Source: Hortaea werneckii
Lineage: Eukaryota > Ascomycota > Dothideomycetes > Mycosphaerellales > Teratosphaeriaceae
NCBI GenBank assembly: GCA_037044905.1
Contig: JBAOKB010000182.1
Span: forward strand, 124,001 to 188,000
Length of the DNA: 64,000 nucleotides
Direction: 5' to 3'
The position numbers and the translations under genes were made by a program. Under the pieces are notes generated by a model, which was not told the DNA's origin, made no database searches, and was given only the letters and a program-made list of their open reading frames with translations. How positions within the stretch are numbered: the first letter of the stretch is position 1; each line of letters starts with the position of its first letter. Shown piece by piece: positions 50,484-61,182 of this stretch.

Positions 50484-51575
50484 CTTCTCGAGAAAGTTTT
50501 GAGCCTCGCAGAGGCTATTGAGTGCGCAGCACTTGAAGGAATGAACGAAGGGTAAAATCGAACAAGAGAAAAACGAAGGGACAGCTCTTAAGAGCTTAAC
50601 GACGAAAAGACAAACACACACGCGAAGGTAAAAAGACCTACGAAAAGGGAAGACTCGACCATGGAGCCGGCGGACATGAGGGTGTTATAATCAAGGCATG
50701 GAGGGAGGTAAGCCAATCTCGAAGATTCCTGATTCGTTCTCCGGCGCCTAGCCGTAAGGTAAGTGAAGAGAGAGGTATGGAATAGATTGTCTCGCTTGCA
50801 GCAGTGGCTCCATCGCACGCCAAGATGGCAATATGTTTCGACGCCCCATGACCCAACTCAAAGGGTGGTAGAATGCGGGTCTAGAAGCCCTGAAGCCGGC
50901 AGAATGAAGAGCGTGTGGTATGAAATAGATGAAGTCGGGATTGATGTGGTCCGTGCGCGGCATAGCCAAGAGCCTCGCGTAGAACGGGTAAAGCTTCAAG
51001 GCGGTTTCAGATCAATCTTTCGCCATTTTATGTTATCTGCACAACCTACGTGACTGGGTTCGTCGATTCGGTTAGACTGTATAGATTACGGTGGTCCTAC
51101 TCAAGCTATATTGCCAATAGTGCGATGGCATCATTGGCAATATGGGCTTTCTTTCGGCGAGGCGTAGATTAATCATGAGTGCTACAGCCGAGCAGAATGC
51201 GACCGAATGATAGTGGAGCTACTGTCAGAGGCTGCATCATTTGCAAACAGGATTCCATAAGAGAACTAGTTGCAGAGTCCTCTTTTCGTCACATTCGCAA
51301 AAGAATGTCGGAAGCTTTTCTTTGCATGAACGTACGTCTCAAGAATGCTTTCGTTATCGTCAAGTGGATTCTCATCATCTCGCTGTCCTTCCCACCATAC
51401 CTTCACGCCATGCATGCAACCCAAAATGCTTCAACCGATTGGTCGAGTGTTGTCCGACCATCGCTATCATCACGAGAACAGAGCGAAAAATACTGCATGC
51501 CCCGCTTCCGAGAGCTGCAGAAGAACGCGACGAGTCTAGAAGCTGTGTAGGCACTGCGTCAGACCAACGCTTGCA
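50484..51575. other. CDH promoter and intergenic region
   Basis: 1.1 kb upstream of CDH, reaching the 3' end of the phosphatase-inhibitor gene. Frames are short and no domain was seen. No regulator site could be assigned. Confidence 0.4.
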
Positions 51576-52531
51576 CTAGTCTTCGTCGTCCAACTTCTCC
51601 AGCTCATCTGCGCTGTGCCTGGTAAAGTGTTAGCAGAGTAGAGGCCAGGTCACAGATCGCAATTTGACTCACCCTAGAAGGTTTTTGACATTCTTCATCT
51701 CATAGTGCTTCTTTCGCATCTCCTCGAACTTCTTGTGTTTCTCCTTTTCTTCGCTACTCATAGAGTTGTCCTGCTCTTCTCCATGATGGCCGTGGTCGTC
51801 CGCATCCATCTGTTCGCCAACTGTCACCCTCCTCTCGCCATCACTATCCCTCCTATGTGGTGCCACTTCTGGCTCACCTAGATCGAGACCTGGTATATCC
51901 TCCTTCGATTTCTGTTTCTGCTCCGACGGCGACTTTTTCATATCCAGCTCGTCTACAGCGAGTTGGTTCGGGTCGATGCCTGGCATATCGTCTTCGTCCT
52001 CCAAAACCGGGTCAGACTGCCTCACGAATGGCGTCTTTGGCTCGTCAATCTTCATCTTGCCGCCCATCTGGCCCTCGTTGAGATAGAGGTTGGCCTCGTC
52101 CCACTTCAATCTCATGTTGTTCTCGTCGGCTTGTGTCGCACCATCCTGCTCGTGATGACTGGACTGACGGCGAGGGAGGCTCGTGCGTGTCGCGGATGAC
52201 GTACGTCTGTGGCCGCCGGCGTTCAGCTCCGTATTCATCTGGGTGATCTCTTTCTCGGAGAGCTCGCGGTCGGGCATTTGGGGGCGGTCAGCTGGAGCTG
52301 CGGGGGCTGGCAGGTCATGCTTGGGCAGAGAGGGAGGATGTTCGGCCGTTGGCGAAACGTGAGCGTCCGGCGAGGTGTGTTGATATGAGCTGGAGTTCTT
52401 CAGAATGCCTGTAAGATTGTTAGCAGGGACATTTTGACCAAGGCAAGTGACCTGGAGAGCAAGATACCCTTCGGCCTCTTAGGCACGTCGGACGGAGGCG
52501 AGTGGTGCGGCGCTGGAGCGGTCTGGGCCAT
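51576..52531 (-). CDS. GLC8: protein phosphatase inhibitor 2 (Glc8-like)
   Basis: Regulator of type-1 protein phosphatase in the nucleus and cytosol. Three exons, 52468-52531, 51673-52408 and 51576-51618, give 280 residues; both introns have clear ends (GTATCT..TTACAG, GTGAGT..CTAAC..CCAG). PP1 contact motifs of the family are visible. KGILKN (about residues 21-26) spans the first splice. LKWDEANLYLNE...MKIDEPKTPFV is the central block, with the Thr of PKTP the expected regulatory phosphosite. MRKKHYEMKNVKNLLG near the end is the active-site-covering helix. The last exon encodes only HSADELEKLDDED, the acidic tail. The middle is acidic and disordered. Confidence 0.92.
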
Positions 52532-53901
52532 GATGGATGGTGATACCAGAAGCGGTGCGAGTTGGTGGTTGTGAAGAAGGACGGACGCTGTGCTCCTTGT
52601 GCTAGAAGCTTGCTCAAGCTGCAGGTACGCTGCAAGTGCGCGGTGTGGTTACCAGGGTGATGCTGGTCGGTTTGGAAAGGTGAATGTCAGCGGACAACTG
52701 GATGGAGTCTTGCTATCAACTGCTACGTTGGTTACTGTCCACTGCAAAGATCGGTGAGCTGGTGTGAAAGATGAAGTGGTGGGGAATGGGGTGTGCTGGC
52801 CGGATGATGGTTTGTCTCGCTTCGGGTGTTCATGCGCGATAGCTGTTTAGGGTGACTTTGTTTAACCCGATGACTTCATTTTCGTCGGCCCGTGGTGACC
52901 CCACCAAAGCAACCGAGAGGGTCCAAGCAACCCAAGATTGACAGGCGCGACTCGCGCTATCAGCCATCAGAACTTCATGCTCCACCCCCTTGACCGTCTT
53001 CACTTTCCGCCACTTCTAAGTGACTACGAGCATCACTCGTAAGTTTCCGTTGAACATGATTACGTCGGCTTACGATGGCTTCGAGCCACGACAGGCGCAT
53101 CTGCTATAAGTGGCGGGCGCAGGGTGCGTCAAGAGGGCTCTTCATCGACCATACATGTGGCAACGACGGCGAGAGCAGAGACTCCATGTGGCCGTGGTTG
53201 CAGCATATTTTCGTACACTACAATCACTTTGATAGTGCTGTCATAATACGAATGTCGAAGAAATTTCGCATTCTCTTTCGAAGGGGTAATCCGACTTGAT
53301 TGAACGGCTTTTTATTCACTGACGTGATTAAAAAATCCGGCGCTCATTTCAACGGCCTGTTTGATTCTTCTCGATGGAGATTTTGTATTCTACAGCGGAT
53401 ACATGGTGTCTCACAGTATGTTAAGACGACTGTGAAGGGGTACTTCAGACTTGAGCTCTTTTCACTGAAGGAGACGCTTTCCGATGCAACTACATCATCG
53501 TGAAGGACTCCACGACAGTATTCGAGGTTTGAGGACTGAGTGCATGCATGCATGCCTTCCCTTTAGGCATACAAGTTCAGCAGTGCCTTCTTGCAATTAT
53601 TGTCTGTAGCCTCTTTGCCGCCTAAGAATTCCCGAGTTCCCCGTGCGTACAAAGATAACAGCCACAAGTATCACATCGTCAACGAACAAAGGCGACAAGG
53701 CATAATGCTTTGTCCTTCGACAATGGTTCCTCACATTCGCTTCCAGTGGTCAAATGAAAGCCCGGGAGAACACCAAGGCTTTAGCAACCCCTCTCGAATT
53801 TGAACGTCCCGACTCGAAGAACTACACACTCATCTAACTCAAACAGGCGGGCCTATCTGGAGCACACGGCGGGTTGAGCAGGCTCTCACCACTTTTGTAC
53901 C
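52532..53901. other. intergenic, no supported gene
   Basis: 1.37 kb between divergent genes (GLC8 leftward, kinase rightward). Only short frames. No RNA gene or repeat was recognised. Confidence 0.45.
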
Positions 53902-54978
53902 ATGCCGTCTCTTGATCGAGCATTCTCATTCGAACACCTGGACCCAGGCGGCAACAAGAGTCACGCAACTCCATGTCGAGTTCAGACACCTCAATCTCTC
54001 GGCTCGCCCTTATCATTTAGCCATGCACAGCAAACTTACCACGTGCTCCAACTGCTGGATTATGGCATGTTCGGTGAGACATATCTGGCAATCAAGAAAC
54101 AGACTGCTAACAAAATCCTAGCTGCTCACACTAACAGCAACAGCAGTATTGAAGGCCTCTACAGCGCTCTACGAGAGCAAGTCATAGCGTTGAAGCTAGA
54201 TCATATCGAAGGCGGCGCACTTGTCGGTCTTGATCTAGCGAGTGAGATTGACTTCATGGTCAATCAGATCCCATACCCACATCCTAGGCTACTGCCCTGT
54301 ATCGATGCACACTGCGAAGATGGCAAAGCCTGGCTGGCAACGCCATTCTGCTCCGGTGGTAACCTGATGACGTTCTGTACACGACACAGCGCTCCTCTTT
54401 CCTTCATCTGGCAAGTAAGGCTCCAAGTAGCGGAAGCAATTGCCTTTCTACACTTTGGCGTAGATGAGGGCGACGCTTTCAATGGGCAAACAGGCTGGCC
54501 TGTACTGTGTCATGCAGATCTGTATCCTGGAAACGTTTTCCTCCGCCTTGCTTCCCGCGAGAGACATGAGACATTTGGGAACTACCCAAACGTCGTGTTA
54601 GGCGACTTCGGCTGCGCAGGCTCACTTAACGGCACCGACAACGGGAGACGAGATACGGTCATTAGCGATCGAAAACAGGACATGATCAATATCGGGCACC
54701 TGCTGGACGTGCTGTTCAAGACGTGTATGCACAAAGATGATGAGCTGGTCCAGTTCATCGCCCAGTTCAAGGAGTACGATAATTTTGACGTGGCTGACTG
54801 TTTCTTCGGCAAGGCTTTGCTTAGCGACTTTGTGCAGGCGGCGGATAGGATACGGAGGGAGGTATACGAGGATCTCTGTCCTAAAGTGATTGAGGATCTT
54901 TCACAGAGCAAGGTGAGTAATCATACGTTTGACCATGCGTTGGGGGTCTGTAGCTGTTCGGAAATTGACGACCCATAG
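53902..54978 (+). CDS. divergent protein kinase-like protein
   Basis: 358 residues from the ATG at 53902. Kinase-fold landmarks are visible: a glycine-loop-like LLDYGMFGETYLAIKK, a lysine in VIALKLD (Lys98), a helix-C-type Glu115 in ASEIDFM, catalytic loop HADLYPGNVFL (His204, Asp206, Asn211) and the metal motif GDFGC (Asp235). The HRD arginine is replaced by Ala, and the C-lobe is short. Most catalytic residues are kept, so activity is possible. The C terminus may be spliced: a GTGAGT donor at 54913 and a CATAG acceptor ending at 54978 would swap the last 21 codons for four (VSEC). The target is unknown. It lies about 1.4 kb from GLC8 with no clear link. Confidence 0.7.
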   Translation: MPSLDRAFSFEHLDPGGNKSHATPCRVQTPQSLGSPLSFSHAQQTYHVLQLLDYGMFGETYLAIKKQTANKILAAHTNSNSSIEGLYSALREQVIALKLDHIEGGALVGLDLASEIDFMVNQIPYPHPRLLPCIDAHCEDGKAWLATPFCSGGNLMTFCTRHSAPLSFIWQVRLQVAEAIAFLHFGVDEGDAFNGQTGWPVLCHADLYPGNVFLRLASRERHETFGNYPNVVLGDFGCAGSLNGTDNGRRDTVISDRKQDMINIGHLLDVLFKTCMHKDDELVQFIAQFKEYDNFDVADCFFGKALLSDFVQAADRIRREVYEDLCPKVIEDLSQSKVSNHTFDHALGVCSCSEIDDP

Positions 54979-55396
54979 GTAAGTGAATGTTAGGCAGTAG
55001 GGTCAGAGTCTCCTTCAGTCTCTCTTTCTTTCCTCTTCCCCCCCTCCTTCTTTTTCTCACTCCAAACCAATTTGGATAGCAAAGCTTCGTGGGACTTCAT
55101 TGCTCGATCTTGGGAAGATTACTTCTCAAACATATTCATTCATCTCTAACTAAAAGCGTGTCACAATTCACGTTCCCAATCAGGCCAATGTCGAAATCTA
55201 TTTCTCTTTGTTCTCCACTTGATGCTCCTCATCTAGCAAAGAAAGGCATTGTCCGTCTAATCGTCTGATCCCCAACACAAATCAGAAGTGTCCAACACAA
55301 AATGAGATGTTACAATAAGCATTTAAAGAAAGAAATCTAGCCGGAGACTTTTGCACCTTGCCAGCACTGTCAGAATAAGAAAAGAGAAAGTTCATC
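54979..55396. other. short intergenic region
   Basis: 418 bp, pyrimidine-rich at 55015-55060 (TCTTTC and CCCCCTCC stretches) and A-rich before the next start. No feature assigned. Confidence 0.4.
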
Positions 55397-56278
55397 ATGA
55401 GATACGTGGTAACTGCTCCCCGGCCAAGGCCTCAACCGCGCAAGACGAGAAGAACTAATGAAGGAGCCGCCAGCGCACAATTACTCGCAGAGCTCAATGC
55501 CACAATCCCAGAAGACATCATCATGGCTGACGCAGACACAGAGCTGCAACAAGAAATCCTCACCACATTCCTCGACGAACTCCTCGAAGAAATCCTACAA
55601 AACAAAGTCCGCCTCGGTCTCATCGACCTGTACGAAGTATCCCGAGACCGGAAATCCGGGTACGCAACTCCCCTAAGCGAAGCGCTAAAACCATTGCAAG
55701 TCAACAAGAAGCTGTACGAGATAGCAAGAGACCAGTATTACAGAACCAACACTTTCCACGCGAAAGCCACCACGTACCGCTTCGCCAACGGCCGCGGCAC
55801 GGTCTTCTACGCCGACGACCGCGAGCAGCGGGCTCAGATTCGACATCTGGTGCTCGAGATGAACTTCAAAATAGACAGACACTGTCTCTCCGAGCCGGAC
55901 GAGGACGGGGTGCGTGGGTCATTACATCGTCAGGCTTTGGCTAAACTATCCGAGATGTATCCTAACCTGCGCAGTCTACAGCTGAGTCTAGGGTTCGACC
56001 CGTCGTACTGCCGGATCGGGCGTTCACTGGGCGAGGTCTCGAAACATGAGGTAGTCGCGGCGTATAGTTACAGTCTGCTGCAGAATCTCGTAGAGGCGTT
56101 TCAGGAGTTCAAAGCGCCACGGCTGCGGAGGAAGGAGATTCGATTCCAGCAGCGGCCACGGAAGGAGCAGGGGTTGCCTGCAGATCGGGTGTCGGTGAGG
56201 CTCGATGGGAGGGGCAAAAAGGCGGATGGGTTGGCGTGGGAGATCCTTGAGTATCCGCATTCGCTGACACGGATGTAG
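55397..56278 (+). CDS. hypothetical protein
   Basis: An uninterrupted frame of 293 residues from the ATG at 55397 (MRYVVTAPRPRPQPRKTRRT). A basic N terminus is followed by two helical acidic segments (ELQQEILTTFLDELLEEILQNKVRLGLIDLYEVS). Next comes a globular region with LQVNKKLYEIARDQYYRTNTFHAKATTYRFANGRGTVFYADDREQRAQIRHLVLEMNF and MYPNLRSLQLSLGFDPS. The sequence of a helix pair, then 'returning-residue' R/L strands, resembles small fungal proteins related to F-box-less or EXR-type families, but no name is supported. Coding bias is strong. Confidence 0.65.
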   Translation: MRYVVTAPRPRPQPRKTRRTNEGAASAQLLAELNATIPEDIIMADADTELQQEILTTFLDELLEEILQNKVRLGLIDLYEVSRDRKSGYATPLSEALKPLQVNKKLYEIARDQYYRTNTFHAKATTYRFANGRGTVFYADDREQRAQIRHLVLEMNFKIDRHCLSEPDEDGVRGSLHRQALAKLSEMYPNLRSLQLSLGFDPSYCRIGRSLGEVSKHEVVAAYSYSLLQNLVEAFQEFKAPRLRRKEIRFQQRPRKEQGLPADRVSVRLDGRGKKADGLAWEILEYPHSLTRM

Positions 56279-56682
56279 TGGTGGATGGAAAATTGCTGCG
56301 TGTTCAAGATGCAGAATTTGCTATTCTTACGGCCCGTCGGGCAGGTCATTGAAGAATCGTGTGGCGTTGTATCTTTCATCGAGAAATAGCGCTGTCGAAG
56401 AGAAATAAGGTAAACAGAAAAAGGACAAGGTTGAATCCAAGTCTTTGATTGCCGCATTGTTACAGTCGTGTCTAGTGCGACAGTTTAATCTGTTTTGTGG
56501 CTGGAATTGGCACCTGAGCCGATCCAAGGCTCGACATCGATCCCAACAATTCCTGAGCTCTCTTCAAGTCTTCAACCTTGTACGAGACCTCAATCTGAAC
56601 ACAGGTCCCTTCGACTCTTAGAGGCAAGCTGCCGACACCAGGCCGGTCTTCCGCTACAAAAGTAAGCATAAATAGAGCCAAA
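56279..56682. other. convergent 3' flanks
   Basis: 404 bp between convergent genes. A minus-strand frame at 56472-56681 is open but has no domain and abuts the stop of the WW gene, so it was left out. Confidence 0.4.
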
Positions 56683-58240
56683 TCAGGCCCTGTAAAAGTC
56701 CATCCTCTTCTTCTCCTTCTTCTCCTTCCTCTTCTTATTCATCTCCTGAATCTCCTTCTTGCTTAGTTTCTGCCCACGTCTCTCTTCCTTTAGACTTCTC
56801 CCTTCATGGCTATTCGCCGCCGCATCGACATCAAAGAATGCATTCAGCTGCCTACCGCTCTTCTGGAAATCCGAGTGGCGGTCTGTACTCTGATCGGCAT
56901 TCTGGAATCGACCGGTGAAGCGGTTGAAAGCACCTGTTGAAGCGTAATCGCCGGCTGCTGCGTAAGCGGCAGCATTGTATTCATCGAGAGCAGGATCTTG
57001 GGCCTTTTTGGGCTCATGGAATTGAGCATAAGGCGCATTTGGGTCGTAGCTGCCGTGGATCTTCGGGTTGTATCCTTGGTAAGTGGACTCGGATTCTTTT
57101 GATTGCTCAGTAGACGAGTCTGTCGGTGCCGCTTGAGTCTCTGTGCGTACTGTTAGAGTTGGTAGTTGGAACGTATTTGTGGCAACGTACGCTGTGTGGC
57201 AGTTGGATATTGTAGCCCGGAAGCGTGAACGTTATTCAACATGGCATCCCAAATCCAGTATGGCTCATTCGGCTCCTCATATTGCGTCTGTCTGGTATCG
57301 AAGTGCATAAAGTAGAAGTTCTGTAGGGTTGGATCTCCTGGATCGAAAAAGCACTTGCACCACTTGTATGGAGGCGCTTGTTGCTGTGCCTCTTCATGAT
57401 CCACGGCCTCTTTACGCTGCCAGATTCGTTGTTAGCATGTAAAGTACACGAGTAGATGATAGGCCGATCTTTGCCACAATTGAGAGGCTTCAAGCATCAT
57501 GTGCACAAGGGGTAATGGCACATTCCACTGCAGGTGATTGGCACTATGAGAAGGGCAGCGTGACTCACTGTCTCGGCCGAATGATCGTGCTGTCCTGGTG
57601 ATGAATTGTGCTCCTCTTGAGTCTGCTTCTAAATTATGTTAGCATGATATGACACAAGCGACGATAAACCCTTGGTAGCGGCGGCAGCAGCAGCAGCGGT
57701 CAGCGAGGCGATCCGGGCAGTCCCCGTGGTCAGCAGCTACCCACCGAATCCTGTGGAGCTTTATGGTCCTCTGCATTCTAAAGGGCGTTAGCACAGGCAA
57801 AGAAGAGCTTGCGAGACCTCGGCTTGGGGTTGGTGTTGTGCGGCCATGGGAGGCGGAATTTCTCTAATCCTTCAGGACTCAAGACCAAGCAATTGTAGCG
57901 CATATGGAACGCCGAAATACTGATAGTATTCCTCGTCGAGCTCACTGGATTACTCACAGTCTCTTCCGTAATTTCTCCTTCTTCGTCGACCTACGCACTG
58001 TTAGTATGGAGGAAAGCAAGGCATGCCATTATACATCGCTGAGCAAGGATCTCGAAGTCTGATTTTTGGCTGAATGTGACAGAGCTGTGGAGAGCGGGTG
58101 CAGTGGATGAGATGCCATTATGAAAAGGCTCTGGGCAACGCCAGGTTGAAAATGGAAACTCTACGACCTTCCAAACATACCTGCTCCGGCTTATTCTGCT
58201 CGGGCGCGTCTTCTTGCTTTTCTCCTTCCGGTATAGCCAT
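56683..58240 (-). CDS. WW-type domain protein with three micro-exons
   Basis: Six exons: 58181-58240, 57958-57990, 57745-57777, 57569-57628, 57191-57416 and 56683-57140, together 289 residues. The first four exons are 60, 33, 33 and 60 nt, all phase 0, and encode acidic segments (VDEEGEITEET, NAEDHKAPQDS, KQTQEEHNSSPGQ). The fifth exon holds a WW-like module (YKWCKCFFDPGDPTLQNFYF, then TRQTQYEEPNEPYW). The last ends in a basic tail (LSKKEIQEMNKKRKKKEKKKRMDFY), nuclear-localisation-like. Every intron has a CTAAC or CTAACA branch close to its acceptor. The last intron has tandem acceptors 9 nt apart (57149 or 57140). WW proteins with basic tails often act in RNA processing; that role is inference. 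Confidence 0.75.
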
Positions 58241-58650
58241 AATAGATGCTGTTGGAAGTTTCTCTGGTGATGTGAATAGTTGTATGCAAGGTCTGACGCG
58301 CCGTGATGTCTCTTCTTTGACGTTAACGTCGTTCGCAGCAAAGGCCAATCCAGATATGGCCCGAGCGTCACCCGAGGACTTTGTCTGCCTCAGGCACCAT
58401 GAAGACGATCCTCGCCCAACGGCATTCAATGCGGGATCAGCCGCTAGCGGATGCTCGCCGGTGGCCACACAATGGAGATGTAGACGGAGCTCTCCCTCCT
58501 CTCATCACACGTACGAGGTACAGCGAGGAAGCTCCAGCTCCGGACTACCAATGCAGCGGACTTTGTTGTTCACCGTGTCAATGGCATTCCGCTCCTCAGG
58601 GCTTATCAACAACTTCAATCCAATTCGAGTCAAGTCATAGACATCTAATC
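58241..58650. promoter_or_regulatory. divergent promoter, WW protein / hypothetical
   Basis: 410 bp between divergent starts. The frame of the rightward gene is open through this region but lacks conserved sequence. No specific site assigned. Confidence 0.4.
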
Positions 58651-60519
58651 ATGACCGCTCCCGTCCTGGTCAAAGCCTATTCCGGCACAACGGGCAATAC
58701 ATCGACTGTGTCGAGCGCTCGGCCAGCTGCGATCCAGCCTTTGCCACCCGTCTCATCATACGCGTTCGCTGACATCCTGCGGTCTGCCGACTGCCCTGAA
58801 TTCCAGCATGCGATCAACGGCATCGCTGAGATATGTGCCAAAAGTCGCCTGAGCCTCGCAGATGAATATGCTTCACATCTGCCACCGCTTGGGGAGATCA
58901 CGGCGGCAAACTCTTCCACGATGAGACCGCACTTGATGCGATCTGGAATGAGAAGACCACTGACCAGTGTGCCGGAAGCAAGCTCTGGTAGCAGTGAGGG
59001 CAGTGGGAAGGCGAAGAAGCGGAAGACTGCAGCTGGCTCACTATGGCAGCAAGACCTTGATGGAGAAGGCACAAGACGAATGCAGATTGGTAGAATGGGA
59101 AGAAGTATCTCGGTGGGAGGCACGGTAGCGCTAGTCAAGTATGAAGATCTTTCGAGCCTGGCTTCAAGCGACTTATCACAAGGTCCCATTGATGGGCACG
59201 GGCCGACGGCAGCCTTATCACGACAGCGCACCAGAGGGGATGCAGCAAAACGACTTCGTGGCCTCTTGGGGAATGAGCGACTGGCAGCAAACAGTCACAA
59301 TGGAGCTTCAAAATCATCTGTTGTGACGCATGCTCCGTGTTTGCCAGCATCTGCAAAAAATTGGGCAGCCAAGCGTGCCAGCCTAGTCACTAACAGCATT
59401 ATGGCTGCTGGTGCTCAGGCTTGTGGCTATCATGGAGCCTTCCATTCCGATTGTTGGGTGCTGGTGACAGTGAATGTATCAACTACTACCTGGACCATGA
59501 CTGCTGCTTCTGAATATCGACCCGTGTTGAACGCGTAGATCTGAGCTCCTACCTTTGATACCACCAGGCAGGGCATGACATGCCCAATCGACGCCATGTC
59601 GATACAGTCATCCAAGAGCTCAGATCCGTCTTTTGCCTCCTCTGACCGCTTTACAAAGGGGCTTGCGCGTGGATTGGGATCGCTTCCACTGGTAACGGCA
59701 CGGTACTTCATGAGTTCATTGCAATTGCGACCTCCAATAGCAGATGCTCAGCAGATACCTCTGCTTATCCGCCACCCTTTGGTATTATCAGACATTTGCG
59801 ATGTTAGCAGCAAACATCTCTGGCTACTGCACGAGCGATTGCTAACCATGCTTGTCGCACTACACAAAGAGGAGGCGCCAATGGACGATCATCTGGTGAC
59901 GGCCGCTAGGCTTGATACTTGGATCCTAATTGACCTGGTGCTGAAGGAGAGATTGGAAAGCAGAATGGCCGAACCTCCCTCTGATGCCGGCTTCCACTTC
60001 GAAGGAGAAAACAGGGATGACTCCTTTGCCAATTACGGCCATGGTCTGCAAAAAAGGGTACGGCAATCGCAAGACTCCTCGAATTTGTTTAGCAAAGATG
60101 CTCTCCAACGATCTCTACGAGACACAATTACGCTCCAGAAGAGGAAACAAGCCCATTTCCTCCAACTAGCCGAGCGAAACAGCGGGAGCGATGCCGACTT
60201 GGAAATCGAATTACCTCCAGCGAGACGACTACGCCTGCTAAGCAGACGCGAAGATCGCCGCATGGCTAGACTGATCCGAGACTGTCCACAGCCCAGCGCA
60301 TTTACCGAAAGGAGCCAGTCAACAAATGCTGCCGCCCCAATGGCCAATTTCGTCATGAGCGGCGCACTGTGTCCTCACCTCTCTCAATATCTCGTGGCAG
60401 ACGATACCGCCTTCTCAGACCAGCGCGAGCAAGACAATGCGAAAGAAGAGTCACAACCAAATCCCATTATCCCAACCCCTCTCCCACCAAATCTCCAGCA
60501 TCGCACGAGCCCCATCTGA
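58651..60519 (+). CDS. hypothetical protein, probably two exons
   Basis: Proposed exons are 58651-59475 and 59572-60519 (GTATCA donor, GGCAG acceptor, phase 0), totalling 590 residues. Without this splice the first frame stops at 59538. The N-terminal half has ALADIL-type helices (SSYAFADILRSADCPEFQHAINGIAEICAKS) and a basic patch GKAKKRKTAAGSLW, possibly nuclear. The second half has helical segments (HLWLLHERLLTMLVALHKEE, LDTWILIDLVLKERLES) and an Arg-rich stretch (PPARRLRLLSRREDRRMARLIRDC). No family was recognised. The donor is not a strong consensus, so two separate genes remain possible. Confidence 0.5.
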
Positions 60520-61182
60520 AATTCCAAAAGAAGGACAGAAGACCGCCAAAGCCGACTAAGCGTATCACCCGTGCATCCCTCCGAGACTTCAGCAGTAGGA
60601 TGCTGCTGCGCTCTAAAGCTTCCCACTTCTCCTCTCACCTTTAAGGAAGTAAACGTATACCTGAAGGGTAGACTGCGGCTGATTAAAGACCCAGGACCTG
60701 ATCGTTTTGGGGAAAGTGAACAACCCGAATGGATAATTCAATCGATTGAGCGAGCAAAGCCGCTCTCCTCGCAGGAACGAAGCAGGTCAAGTCGGACTTT
60801 ACGAGCGTCTCTGTCTCTCTTGATGTTGGTTCTGAGATGGGGAAGGCAGATCGAATGCGTGATCCGCTGGAAAAAGATGACGAGGTTGCCGCGGATTCGT
60901 CATGGGTGTTTCATGGCTATTGGCGAGGTGAGGGTAAAGGGGAAAGGAGGGCTATGAGCAAAGTATTGGGGAGAAGAAGGAGCAGCAGGGTTAACAGGAT
61001 GGTGGAGGGAAATAGGCGCCACTCTGGGAGGATGTTGGAACGGGGAAGAACCCAAAGTCATGAATGGGGAGAAGCGGGCTCTTATCCCGCAGAGGCCAAC
61101 ATGGAAAGGGGTTCCATAGTAGTATGGCAGTACGAGATGAAGGATTTCGAATACCTCATAGACTTGCTTGAACGAATCAAAT
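60520..61182. other. convergent 3' flanks
   Basis: 663 bp between convergent genes. An open plus-strand frame (60571-60957) has no domain. G-rich (GGAGAAGAAGGAGCAG-type) at 60950-61040. No feature supported. Confidence 0.4.
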
